From: an uncultured Alphaproteobacteria bacterium
Lineage (GTDB): Bacteria; Pseudomonadota; Alphaproteobacteria; Paracaedibacterales; CAIULA01
Assembly (NCBI GenBank): GCA_903905285.1
Contig: CAIVFQ010000150.1
Location: forward strand, 1-9,175
DNA: 9,175 nucleotides
Reading direction: 5' to 3'
The notes below the pieces were generated by a model that saw only the letters and a list, made by a program, of their open reading frames with translations, was not told the origin of the DNA and made no database searches. The translations under genes were made by a program, and so were the position numbers. Shown here in pieces: positions 1 to 7,238 of this stretch (position 1 is the first letter of the stretch; the number at the start of each line of letters is the position of its first letter).

Positions 1-546
1 CTCAAATCCATCCTCAGACCTTTGGTGCAACAAAATACAGAAAATCTCCAAGACCTCATCGGAAAATGCCTATTAACTATCTAGAAAAATACTATAGTAA
101 TTTTTTTAAGTACAAGGATTCATCCCTTAAACATATTAAAATTCAAGGCATGGTATCTTCTTTTCTTGGTTTTGATCTTGCCAATCTGCATTATTCAATC
201 CACAGCTGCCTGGCAGGTATTTTGCTTACAGGCTCTTCTCGTGGTTTGTCTAGGAGGGGGAACGCCAGCCCATGCGATTCTTATTAAGTGTTTCCCTGTA
301 TGTAGAAGATTTACGGCAACAACTTTGGAATACGCTCTGACCCGTTCCCTTATGCACGTTGTTACGGCTTTTGGACTTGTTTACTTAACCGAATGGTTCA
401 GTCATTGGGGGATATGGATTATTGCTTTACCTGCAACAGTCGCCTTCTTCTAGGCTATCCGTCACTTTGAAAAACTGGAAGGTTTAAGGCCAGATGAATC
501 CTTTTCCAAACCTATGGGTGACGTAACTCACACTCAGGCAGCGTGA
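1..546 (+). pseudogene. MFS transporter remnant (ProP/MHS-like), C-terminal part, two in-frame stops, 5' end outside window
   Basis: Reading frame 1 from the first base to the TGA at 544-546 aligns almost without gaps to the last ~170 residues of the intact MFS transporter at 5286-6629. Matching stretches include IHPLNILK versus IYPLKLLK, and RFTATTLEYALTR versus RFTATTFLYALTR followed by VYLTEWF in both. In the 40-residue block around these motifs I count 27 identities. The frame is interrupted by TAG at 82-84 and TAG at 451-453, and the alignment continues through both, so these are point nonsense mutations rather than gene ends. The longest open piece (85-450) would encode only the last few membrane helices. 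Family knowledge: the intact protein would be a 12-helix proton-coupled importer; this copy should not be functional. Alignment in the first 80 bases is weaker. The N-terminal half lies outside the window, so its state is unknown. Confidence 0.85.
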
Positions 547-575
547 CAGAAAAAATGCACGCTAGGAATTTTTTT
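540..575 (+). terminator. Weak candidate hairpin and T-run after the MFS remnant
   Basis: AGCGTG (540-545) can pair with CACGCT (558-563) across a 12-base A-rich loop, and seven Ts follow at 569-575. This resembles a Rho-independent terminator reading rightward out of the MFS remnant. The stem is only six pairs, and five bases separate it from the T-run. It also overlaps the last codons and stop of xerD on the other strand. It could be chance. Confidence 0.22.
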
Positions 576-1491
576 GCAGGGGGTGATGCACTGTCACCAG
601 TTTCAATAGGTGTTCGGGCATAACATGAGTGTAGATCTGTGTGGTACCAATATCGGCATGACCTAACAGTTTTTGAATAACCAACAAATCAGCTCCCCGA
701 TTTAACAAATGGGTTGCGAAACTGTGACGAATAACGTGGGGTGACAATAAACGAGGATCCAGTCCAGCCAAAACGGCCTGTTGTTTTAAAAGCTGACCAA
801 ATCCCTGACGCGTCAAATGACCTTGCTGACTGATTGAGGGAAACAACCATACAGCCGACTTGGGCCCGCTTTTGTTAACAAAATACTCACGAACCGATAA
901 ATACGCTTGCAAAGCCACCATGGCAGCGTTGTTTAAAGGCACTAACCGTTCCCGATTTCCTTTACCCCGAATCAGCAACATATTTTGCAGTTTCTTTGTC
1001 CCAGGGTCAGCAATCAGGCTGCGTATCGGCAAACCCACCAACTCGGTTACACGCAAACCACTGGCGTATAAAGTTTCTAACAATGCGGCTAACCGAATTT
1101 TTTCTGGCTTATCAACTGCACCTTCATAAACCGATTGTAACAACTGGTTTACTTGTTCTTCGTTCAAAACTTTCGATAAAACGCGTTTCTGGCGCAACGG
1201 TTTAAGATGTTGGCACGGGTTTTTCACACATAAGTCTTCGCTTAAAAGGAAGGCATAAAACTGTCGAAGCGCAGACGTCCGACGTGCAAGGGTGGTGGGT
1301 AAAAACTGCTGTTTTGATAAGGCTTCTAAATATAAATGAACGTCATTGGCTTCTATCTTTGTTAAATCTTGGCCTTGTAAGAATTGACAAAAATGAACTA
1401 AGTCACGTTGATAGGCTTCTAAAGTATTTTTAGCTACTTGCCGTTCGGCGGCTAACATTTCTAAAAAACGGTCAATGAGATTTTGGTTCAT
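562..1491 (-). CDS. xerD: Tyrosine site-specific recombinase XerD
   Basis: 309-residue tyrosine recombinase, close to the usual ~300 of XerC/XerD. In the cell XerD acts with XerC at dif sites to resolve chromosome dimers, activated by FtsK at the septum. The N-terminal SAM-like/core-binding domain occupies about residues 5-90 and the catalytic domain about 105-300. All catalytic residues are visible: R147 (ASGLRVTEL), K177 (RGKGNRERLVPL), H252 and R255 (SPHVIRHSFATHLL), H278 (LLGHADIGTTQ) and nucleophile Y287 (QIYTHV). The LTRQGF motif near 226-231, the H-x-x-R context and the HHP-type C-terminal tail match XerD better than XerC; this paralogue choice is inference. The ATG directly follows the TAA of the upstream DUF4139 gene with no gap, and an AGGA lies only three bases before it, so translation is probably coupled. 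The gene ends 15 bases from the MFS remnant, which runs toward it on the other strand. Confidence 0.93.
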   Translation of the reverse strand: MNQNLIDRFLEMLAAERQVAKNTLEAYQRDLVHFCQFLQGQDLTKIEANDVHLYLEALSKQQFLPTTLARRTSALRQFYAFLLSEDLCVKNPCQHLKPLRQKRVLSKVLNEEQVNQLLQSVYEGAVDKPEKIRLAALLETLYASGLRVTELVGLPIRSLIADPGTKKLQNMLLIRGKGNRERLVPLNNAAMVALQAYLSVREYFVNKSGPKSAVWLFPSISQQGHLTRQGFGQLLKQQAVLAGLDPRLLSPHVIRHSFATHLLNRGADLLVIQKLLGHADIGTTQIYTHVMPEHLLKLVTVHHPLQKNS

Positions 1492-2724
1492 TTATCCTAA
1501 ATCAACTTGCAATCGATACTTCAAATCAACTTCCGATTCAGGGGGAATTTCAACAGTCCAAGAATACTGTTTAAGCGAATCGATGGTGTGCGCCTTATTC
1601 TCTTTAATGATTTTGCAGTTCGTGACTGGTAAATCCAGAATCACCTTAATGGTCACAGGTTTATTTCCTTTGTTTTTAAGGCAAAGCCTGTAATTAGCCT
1701 CGGCTGCTTGGTCTGTTAGTTTTTTAAATTCGTGTTGTTCTAGTGCTGTTTCTATGGTTGAGGCAGCACTGACACCTTCTGAAGGAATTTTTAAACTAAT
1801 ATCTTGATCAACAGCAGCAGAAGGGATATCAATCATGCCTAAAAGCACCAAGTTGTTATTTGGGCCCTGGCTATAAAAAGCTGCTTGTCCAGCTGGCAAA
1901 GGCAAGCCCAGTCCCTGTTTTTGACTATTAGAAAAGGTTATCCATGTTTCAATTAAGGGTTGAGCTGTCTTGTTGTGTAAATCTTGCAAATATTTTCCAC
2001 CAACATAAAGCCGATATTGCCTTTGAACCTGTATGCCACGGGTACTCGCCCAATTTATTTTTTTTGCACTATTTTTTCGCAAGCTAACAGGATTGGGCAG
2101 TGAATAAACTGTCGGCTTGGCAGTCACAGATGAATCTTCCTTAACGCTGCTGGGAACATCACTCTCAATCAGATGAATGTTTGCCTTATTAAAATCGACG
2201 CCCGATTGATTAATGATTTCGATCCACGCACTCAAGGCTAAACTTTCATACGCTGGAGCAAGTTCCAATGTGTAATCAACGCGCCATCCTAAGTTTCTAA
2301 ATAAATAGAAAAACGCCAAATGATTGTGGGCATCAGGTTGTTTGGTGGCGATGGTTATTTCCAAAAACTTTTCCGAACCGCCTGAGGCTTCTTCTAAATT
2401 ATTATCGGGCTTCACAGAATATTCTTGAATTTGTCCGCTTTTCGAATCGGATTGAAGTTCTAACATTAAAGAAGGCGTGTGAATCGTTTCAGCAACGCCG
2501 TCTACTTTATAAAGATGGCTTCCAGCTTCTAAAGCCAAGAGAATCTTTCTTTTGACCAAAGCCGCATCTTTGTAAATGGTTAGGCTTGTATCATTGTTTT
2601 TTTCTTGCGTTTCAGCGGGCTTAGGGGCCTCAACAGGCGCAGCAGTTTCTGCCCACCCTAGGTGGGGTAGCAACATAAGAATAGCGTAAATAGTGAACGC
2701 CGATTTAAAGGTCATGAAACACAT
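1492..2724 (-). CDS. DUF4139 domain-containing exported protein
   Basis: 410-residue protein with a likely signal peptide: a hydrophobic stretch from about residue 7 to 20, ending in HLGWA (21-25) before an acidic, Ala/Pro-rich linker. It is probably periplasmic or surface-bound. The body matches the DUF4139 layout. There is an N-terminal strand segment (LTIYKDAALVKR, 48-59), then the hallmark GWRVDYTLEL (146-155) with the following segment ending INQSGVDFNKANIHLI (171-186). A GLGLPLPAGQAAFY segment (271-284) comes next, and a C-terminal beta-rich repeat has NKGNKPVTIKVILDLP (351-366). The molecular role of DUF4139 proteins is not established; they are predicted beta-sandwich proteins. Met4 is an alternative start that would give a tidier signal peptide; neither start has a strong ribosome binding site. 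The first ATG directly abuts the TAG of rmuC, and the TAA abuts the ATG of xerD. Family call is confident, function unknown. Confidence 0.82.
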   Translation of the reverse strand: MCFMTFKSAFTIYAILMLLPHLGWAETAAPVEAPKPAETQEKNNDTSLTIYKDAALVKRKILLALEAGSHLYKVDGVAETIHTPSLMLELQSDSKSGQIQEYSVKPDNNLEEASGGSEKFLEITIATKQPDAHNHLAFFYLFRNLGWRVDYTLELAPAYESLALSAWIEIINQSGVDFNKANIHLIESDVPSSVKEDSSVTAKPTVYSLPNPVSLRKNSAKKINWASTRGIQVQRQYRLYVGGKYLQDLHNKTAQPLIETWITFSNSQKQGLGLPLPAGQAAFYSQGPNNNLVLLGMIDIPSAAVDQDISLKIPSEGVSAASTIETALEQHEFKKLTDQAAEANYRLCLKNKGNKPVTIKVILDLPVTNCKIIKENKAHTIDSLKQYSWTVEIPPESEVDLKYRLQVDLG

Positions 2725-4002
2725 CTATGGCTCAAGGTTTTCTACAGATTGAACCGATCGCGGAATAGAATCAAGAGGGTTTAAAGGTTCAATCGCTTTA
2801 GGATCAAGGCTGGGGTCTAATTGATTCAACTTTCTGGCTGATACAAGAACACGCCGTTCAACCGTGCCAACTGTTTGATTGTAACTATCAACCACCTGCT
2901 TAACATGACGACCCAGGCGGCTTAATGATTCGTTCATATCCCCAAGGCGTTTGTAAAGCTCTCGCCCCAGTTCGCTGATTGCGCGGGCGTTTTCAGCAAT
3001 GTTTTCTTGTCGCCACCCAAAAGAAACTGCTCTTAAAAGGGCAATTAGGGTTGTGGGGGTTGCCAAGATGACGCGTTCTTGTACGCCGGCCTCAATTAAC
3101 GAAGGGTCTTTTTCCAGGGCAGCACTAAAAAAGGCCTCGCCCGGTAAAAACATCACCACAAAATCTGGTGTAGGCTGAAACTGTTCCCAATAGGCACGCT
3201 GGCTTAAATTACGAATATGGGTGCGCACTTGGCGTGCATGGTCATCCAGAAAAGCGCGACGCTGATTATCATCGACTGCTTCAATCGATTCTAAATAGGC
3301 AGATAAAGGTGTTTTGGCATCGACGATAATCTTTCTGCCACCGGGTAAGTTGATAACCATATCGGGCCTCAATCGGCCCTCGTCCCCTTGGGCCTGTTCA
3401 ATAAAGTCACAGTGTGAAATCATTCCCGCCATTTCAACCACGCGGCGAAGCTGCATTTCCCCCCACTGACCACGGGCATTAGGGGTGCGAAGAGCCTTAA
3501 CCAGGTTAGCCGTTTCAGACCGCAATTCTTTCTGGCTTAATAACAAATCAGTCACCTGTCGTCGCAGATCGCTGTAGGCATCGATGCGTTCTTTTTCTAA
3601 CAAACCAATTTTTTGATCAACCTGTTGCAGGCTTTTTTGAACCGGGTCAACCAGATTAATCAAGCTTTGTTGACGTTGATCTAAATCTGTTTTCGATTGG
3701 GCAAAAAACTTTTCGAAGCTGGATTGCGCCAACGATAAAAACGCCTGGTTGTTATGCAAAAGCGCCTGATTTGATAAGCCCTGAAACGTTTCCGTTAGCT
3801 GTTGATGGGTTTGTTGTAATGTTTCTATCTTGTCCAAAGCCTGCGCCCGTTCATACTGCAGGGAAGATATTAAACGCGTGTTTTCAAGACTTAACTCAAC
3901 CGTTTGTTGGCGATAATTTTCGCTGCGACGATACAACGTAACCATCACGACCAGCATCGTTAAAGTAAGAAATATGAAGGGGACTAAAATAGTGACAAGC
4001 AC
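2725..4002 (-). CDS. rmuC: DNA recombination protein RmuC homologue
   Basis: 425-residue RmuC-family protein. In E. coli, loss of RmuC raises inversion at short inverted repeats, and the family has a PD-(D/E)XK-like nuclease fold, so it is thought to limit DNA rearrangement. An N-terminal membrane anchor (about residues 2-24) is followed by a long Gln/Leu-rich coiled coil (about 30-165). The RmuC domain runs from about 170 to 395 with RGQWGEMQLRRVVE (177-190), PDMVINLPGG (213-222), the putative catalytic IVDAKTPLSAYLES (226-239, with D228 and K230), and FLPGEAFFSAAL (285-296). The start is a GTG with an in-frame TAA five codons upstream, so the reading frame cannot extend further; the next ATG would cut into the anchor. 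An AAGAAG just upstream may be a weak ribosome binding site. It is first in the cluster rmuC-DUF4139-xerD and its TAG touches the next ATG. Confidence 0.92.
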   Translation of the reverse strand: MLVTILVPFIFLTLTMLVVMVTLYRRSENYRQQTVELSLENTRLISSLQYERAQALDKIETLQQTHQQLTETFQGLSNQALLHNNQAFLSLAQSSFEKFFAQSKTDLDQRQQSLINLVDPVQKSLQQVDQKIGLLEKERIDAYSDLRRQVTDLLLSQKELRSETANLVKALRTPNARGQWGEMQLRRVVEMAGMISHCDFIEQAQGDEGRLRPDMVINLPGGRKIIVDAKTPLSAYLESIEAVDDNQRRAFLDDHARQVRTHIRNLSQRAYWEQFQPTPDFVVMFLPGEAFFSAALEKDPSLIEAGVQERVILATPTTLIALLRAVSFGWRQENIAENARAISELGRELYKRLGDMNESLSRLGRHVKQVVDSYNQTVGTVERRVLVSARKLNQLDPSLDPKAIEPLNPLDSIPRSVQSVENLEP

Positions 4003-4105
4003 AAGCTTCTTGCTTTAAAAGAGCGACATTTTCTTGTTTATCCCACAAGAACTCTGGAAAAGTCTAATGAATTAGTCTAAACACAATCATGTATGAATTC
4101 ATAAC
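4003..4105. promoter_or_regulatory. Divergent intergenic region with a direct repeat AGTCTAA
   Basis: This 103-bp gap separates the divergent rmuC cluster and the decarboxylase gene, so it must hold promoters for both unless they are driven from within genes. It contains two exact copies of AGTCTAA (4061-4067 and 4074-4080), 13 bases apart. The overlapping CTAAT/ATTAG forms a small inverted repeat with a two-base centre. Spaced direct repeats of this sort can be response-regulator sites, but the identity of any regulator is unknown. I could not identify a convincing -35/-10 pair on either strand. Confidence 0.35.
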
Positions 4106-5164
4106 GTGATGCAAAAACAAGTGTCTAAAAAAGTTTTAATCCTCGGTGTTAATGGTTTTATTGGCAGCGCCTTAACAGAATCTATTCTTCAGAAAACCGA
4201 TTGGCAGGTTTTTGGCATGGACATGCGCGATGACAAGATAAAGGACAGCTTGGGTCATCCACGCTTTCAATTTGTGGAAGGCGACATCACCATCAATAAG
4301 GAATGGATCGCCTATCACGTTAAAAAGTGCGATGTTATTTTACCTTTGGTTGCGATTGCCACGCCCAGCTTGTATGTGACTGACCCTTTGCGCGTGTTTG
4401 AACTTGATTTCGAGGCCAACCTTCACATTGTGCGGCAATGCGTAACTTATAAAAAACGTGTTATTTTCCCGTCGACCTCTGAAGTTTATGGCATGTGCCA
4501 AGATGATGAATTCAATGAAGAAACATCCAGCCTTGTCTTGGGCCCTATTCACAAACAACGGTGGATTTATTCCTGTTCAAAGCAACTGCTTGATCGGGTT
4601 ATTTTTGCCTATGGCGTGCATGAGGGATTGGATTATACGCTGTTCCGCCCCTTTAACTGGTTGGGACCAAAATTAGATAATATCTTTTCGACCAAAGAAG
4701 GATCATCCCGTGTGGTGACCCAATTCATTGCTGATATTTTGCATCGCCAGGAAATTAAATTGGTTGATGGCGGCGAACAACGACGATCCTTTACAGATAT
4801 TGACGATGGTATTGAGGCGTTAATGAGGATTATTGAAAACCCTGAAAACAAAGCCACCGCAGAGATTTTCAATTTAGGAAATCCGCAAAATGACGTCTCT
4901 ATCAAAGAATTGGCAGAACTATTAGTCAAGTTGGTTGGTACTTACCCTGGGTATCAGAAAATTGCCGAAAAGGTTAAAATTAACGCCGTTGACTCTAAAC
5001 AACATTACGGGGTTCATTATCAAGATATTAGCCGCCGTGTGCCATCAATTGCAAAAGCACAGACTTTGCTGGGTTGGAAGCCGAAAGTTGATTTAGAGAC
5101 GGCCTTAAAAAAGACTCTTGATTATCATTTGGCTAACACAAACGAAAAACTTGATCATGAATAG
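4106..5164 (+). CDS. UDP-glucuronate decarboxylase / UDP-4-keto-pentose synthase (stand-alone ArnA dehydrogenase-domain type)
   Basis: 352-residue short-chain dehydrogenase/reductase of the NAD-dependent epimerase family, very close in pattern to the C-terminal dehydrogenase half of ArnA. It should oxidise and decarboxylate UDP-glucuronate in the cytoplasm, giving UDP-4-keto-pentose (ArnA) or UDP-xylose (as in the related stand-alone bifunctional synthases). Visible features: NAD-binding GVNGFIG (14-20), FVEGDITI (56-63), HVKKCDVILPLVAIATP (71-87), PSTSEVYGM (122-130) with S125/E126, Y155 and K159 of the Y-x-x-x-K pair, FRPFNWLGP (180-188), and GGEQRRSFTDIDDG (222-235) whose arginines match the ArnA decarboxylation arginine (R619). 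Unlike enterobacterial ArnA there is no N-terminal formyltransferase domain; the upstream stop and intergenic region rule out an attached one. GTG at 4106 and ATG at 4109 are both possible starts; no clear ribosome binding site is visible. Which pentose product is made cannot be read from the sequence. Confidence 0.9.
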   Translation: MMQKQVSKKVLILGVNGFIGSALTESILQKTDWQVFGMDMRDDKIKDSLGHPRFQFVEGDITINKEWIAYHVKKCDVILPLVAIATPSLYVTDPLRVFELDFEANLHIVRQCVTYKKRVIFPSTSEVYGMCQDDEFNEETSSLVLGPIHKQRWIYSCSKQLLDRVIFAYGVHEGLDYTLFRPFNWLGPKLDNIFSTKEGSSRVVTQFIADILHRQEIKLVDGGEQRRSFTDIDDGIEALMRIIENPENKATAEIFNLGNPQNDVSIKELAELLVKLVGTYPGYQKIAEKVKINAVDSKQHYGVHYQDISRRVPSIAKAQTLLGWKPKVDLETALKKTLDYHLANTNEKLDHE

Positions 5165-5274
5165 AACTCGACATTTGTTCGCTTTGCAAAAATTCCATAA
5201 GAAATAAAAAAATAAATCGCATCGCTAAGCCGTCCGAAGTCCCCCATAAAATCCTCTAAAGCGTTAAATGTTTT

Positions 5275-5278
5275 GGAG
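5275..5278 (+). promoter_or_regulatory. Ribosome binding site GGAG fixing the MFS start
   Basis: GGAG lies seven bases before the ATG at 5286-5288, a standard Shine-Dalgarno spacing. The alternative in-frame ATG at 5268 lies upstream of this site and has no comparable motif, so 5286 is the preferred start. Confidence 0.7.
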
Positions 5279-5285
5279 TGTATAT

Positions 5286-6629
5286 ATGGGGTCTCCTTCT
5301 TCTCTTGCGCGTTCCCAAAAAGAAGCCATCGGTCTTTTGCAGATTGGTACATTCTTAGAATATTTCGACTTGATGCTGTATGTGCATATGGCTGTGTTGT
5401 TGAACGAACTATTCTTCCCGAAAACCGATCCACACACGGCTTCTTTAATTACTGCTCTTGCCTTTTGTTCAACGTTTATTCTTAGACCCTTTGGTGCCTT
5501 ATTATTTGGCTATATTGGGGACACCATTGGTCGCAAAACCACCGTTATTATTACCACTACGATGATGGCTATATCTTGCATGATCATGGCAAGCTTGCCA
5601 ACGTACGCCCAGATTGGTATTTCTGCTGCCTACATTGTGACAATCTGCCGCATGATTCAAGGGCTGTCCTCCATGGGCGAAATCATGGGTGCTGAGATTT
5701 ATGTTACAGAAATTACGAAACCTCCCCACCAATATCCCGCCGTTTCTTTTATTGCTGTAGCTTCGGCCTTTGGTTCGTTGGCGGCTTTAGGTGTGGCGGC
5801 TTTGACAACACGCTATGGTTTCAATTGGCGAACGGCATTTTGGATTGGCGCCTGCATAGCGGTTATTGGGTCTGTCGCCCGAACACGGTTGAGAGAAACA
5901 CCAGAATTCCTTGACCTAAAGGAAAAGATTAAAAAATCTCGTCTCAAACAGGGCGACAATGTTCATGAAGCATCTAGGTTTTATCAAAAGCCCCACCAGC
6001 ACGAATCAGATTGGAAAAAGAAAATACCCTTTTCAACGTCATTGTATTACTTTCTTATTCATTGTGGGTGGCCTCTGACATTCTACCTGGCTTATATGTA
6101 TTTTAATCCCGTCTTAAAAGGAAAGTTTGGGTATTCATCAGAAGATATAATCATGCATAATTTCTGGCTTGCCTTTCTAACAATTTTTATTAATTTAGCC
6201 TGGCCCATAATGAGTTATTATATATATCCCCTTAAACTATTGAAGGTAAGAGGATTTATGGCGTTGGTCTTGATGGCTTTGCTTCCCTTCCTATTAACAG
6301 CAAGTAGCAGCACAACTCATATATTTTTATTACAGTTCTTAATTCTTACGCTGCATCTTGGAGATGTTCCTGCTAATGCTATTTTCATCAAACGATTTCC
6401 GGTTTACAAACGGTTTACCGCCACAACATTCTTGTATGCCTTAACGCGCGCTATGATGTACGTCATCGTCTCTTTCGGGGTTGTTTATCTAACTGAATGG
6501 TTTGGATATGCGGGAATCTTGCTTCTGACTGTTCCCAGCTGTATCGGATTTTTGGCAGGCGTTTATTACTTTGAAAAACTAGACAGGCACATAGAGGCCC
6601 AAACGTTTACAATGGCAAAGGCGGCTTAG
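5286..6629 (+). CDS. MFS transporter, metabolite:H+ symporter (ProP-like) family
   Basis: 447-residue inner-membrane transporter of the major facilitator superfamily, 12 predicted helices. The family couples uptake of small solutes such as proline, betaine or carboxylates to protons; the substrate here is not predictable. Evidence includes the N-terminal FLEYFDLMLY segment typical of ProP/MHS members and the MFS motif A GYIGDTIGRK in the loop between helices 2 and 3. Further along are RMIQGLSSMGEIMGAEIYV in helix 4 and the GFNWRTAFWIG ... RLRETPEF pattern that closes the N-terminal half. A charged central loop (about residues 205-248) follows, then six further helices. The start at 5286 is chosen because of the GGAG seven bases upstream; an ATG six codons earlier (5268) is possible. 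It is a paralogue of the broken copy at 1-546. It lies 121 bp downstream of the decarboxylase with no obvious terminator between, and it converges on the membrane-protein gene on the other strand with an 11-bp gap. Confidence 0.9.
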   Translation: MGSPSSLARSQKEAIGLLQIGTFLEYFDLMLYVHMAVLLNELFFPKTDPHTASLITALAFCSTFILRPFGALLFGYIGDTIGRKTTVIITTTMMAISCMIMASLPTYAQIGISAAYIVTICRMIQGLSSMGEIMGAEIYVTEITKPPHQYPAVSFIAVASAFGSLAALGVAALTTRYGFNWRTAFWIGACIAVIGSVARTRLRETPEFLDLKEKIKKSRLKQGDNVHEASRFYQKPHQHESDWKKKIPFSTSLYYFLIHCGWPLTFYLAYMYFNPVLKGKFGYSSEDIIMHNFWLAFLTIFINLAWPIMSYYIYPLKLLKVRGFMALVLMALLPFLLTASSSTTHIFLLQFLILTLHLGDVPANAIFIKRFPVYKRFTATTFLYALTRAMMYVIVSFGVVYLTEWFGYAGILLLTVPSCIGFLAGVYYFEKLDRHIEAQTFTMAKAA

Positions 6630-6640
6630 AGCTTTCTGTC

Positions 6641-7192
6641 TTAAGGAACCAAACGAAGCTCTAATTTAGATACCTTTATCTCTTCGTTAACTAAATACAT
6701 AACAATAAAGGTATATGTGAAAATTATAAGAAGAAATTCAACAAACATGAAGTATGTGGGAGTTGTTACATCGGCTAGCCCAATTTCTGATAATAAATAT
6801 TGAGATACAGGCGTACCAAAAAGACCGTAACTCAAAAAAGAACATGCCATACTATGGAAAAGCCAGCACCAAAAGGTCCATTTCAGGTAGAAGCTTAAAC
6901 TTGGTCCGTTATCAACAAAGATCAGTCTAAATCTTTTGTATTCTCCATTTAAAACTTCGTTAAAATGTTTTCTAAATAAAAAAGTAATAAGTATGTAAAG
7001 TCCTATGAAAAAAGCAGGGACGGAAAAAAAGGGTAAAGAGTAATTTTTCCAATCAATTCCCAGATAAAAAGCAAACAGAAATAAACAAACGGCTAAAGAC
7101 AGGATTCCTAAAAAGATTTTGGCCGTCAGAATGATCGCCTTCCAAGAAAGCACCAAAGAAATTTGCAATGATTGGGAAAAGTTTATTTTCAT
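6641..7192 (-). CDS. Hypothetical four-helix membrane protein
   Basis: 183-residue protein not recognised as any family. It is strongly hydrophobic with four probable membrane helices at about residues 19-45, 52-74, 100-125 and 146-168. A basic loop lies between helices 2 and 3 (FRKHFNEVLNGEYKRFR, 73-89) and a short charged tail has EEIKVSKLELR (170-180). The basic inter-helix loop suggests both termini and this loop face the cytoplasm by the positive-inside rule; this is inference. Phe, Leu and Ile dominate, and the DNA is more AT-rich than hflX next to it. No Shine-Dalgarno sequence is visible before the ATG. It is convergent with the MFS gene and lies 46 bp downstream of hflX on the same strand, so it may be the last gene of the TPR-hflX transcript. 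The intact four-helix pattern supports a real gene, but no function can be assigned. Confidence 0.72.
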   Translation of the reverse strand: MKINFSQSLQISLVLSWKAIILTAKIFLGILSLAVCLFLFAFYLGIDWKNYSLPFFSVPAFFIGLYILITFLFRKHFNEVLNGEYKRFRLIFVDNGPSLSFYLKWTFWCWLFHSMACSFLSYGLFGTPVSQYLLSEIGLADVTTPTYFMFVEFLLIIFTYTFIVMYLVNEEIKVSKLELRLVP

Positions 7193-7238
7193 TTTGTTTA
7201 AGAAATATGAATTTTGATAATTGTTTCTCTATAAAGAC

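Noticed and set aside
66..287. Open frame of 73 codons at the window start
   Set aside because: It is out of frame with the MFS remnant that occupies this stretch, and its translation resembles nothing and lacks gene-like features.
860..1205. Two plus-strand open frames inside xerD
   Set aside because: They are antisense to conserved catalytic-domain sequence of xerD, and their translations show no domain or ribosome binding site.
562..1491. XerD-like recombinase as a mobile-element or phage integrase
   Set aside because: Full-length XerD-type sequence in a housekeeping cluster, with no attachment-site repeats, tRNA or phage genes nearby, points to the chromosomal dimer-resolution enzyme.
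5165..5285. Promoter or terminator between the decarboxylase and the MFS gene
   Set aside because: The region is A-rich with a TTGTTC-like element near 5172, but no well-spaced -10 match and no stable hairpin could be seen.
5155..5433. Minus-strand 92-codon frame across the decarboxylase-MFS gap
   Set aside because: More than half overlaps the MFS N-terminal coding sequence on the opposite strand, the protein has no recognisable pattern, and the MFS gene is clearly real.
5502..5732. Minus-strand His/Asn-rich frame inside the MFS gene
   Set aside because: The composition (HDHARYSHHRSGNNNGG) is what one gets from reading a membrane-protein gene antisense; it is a shadow.
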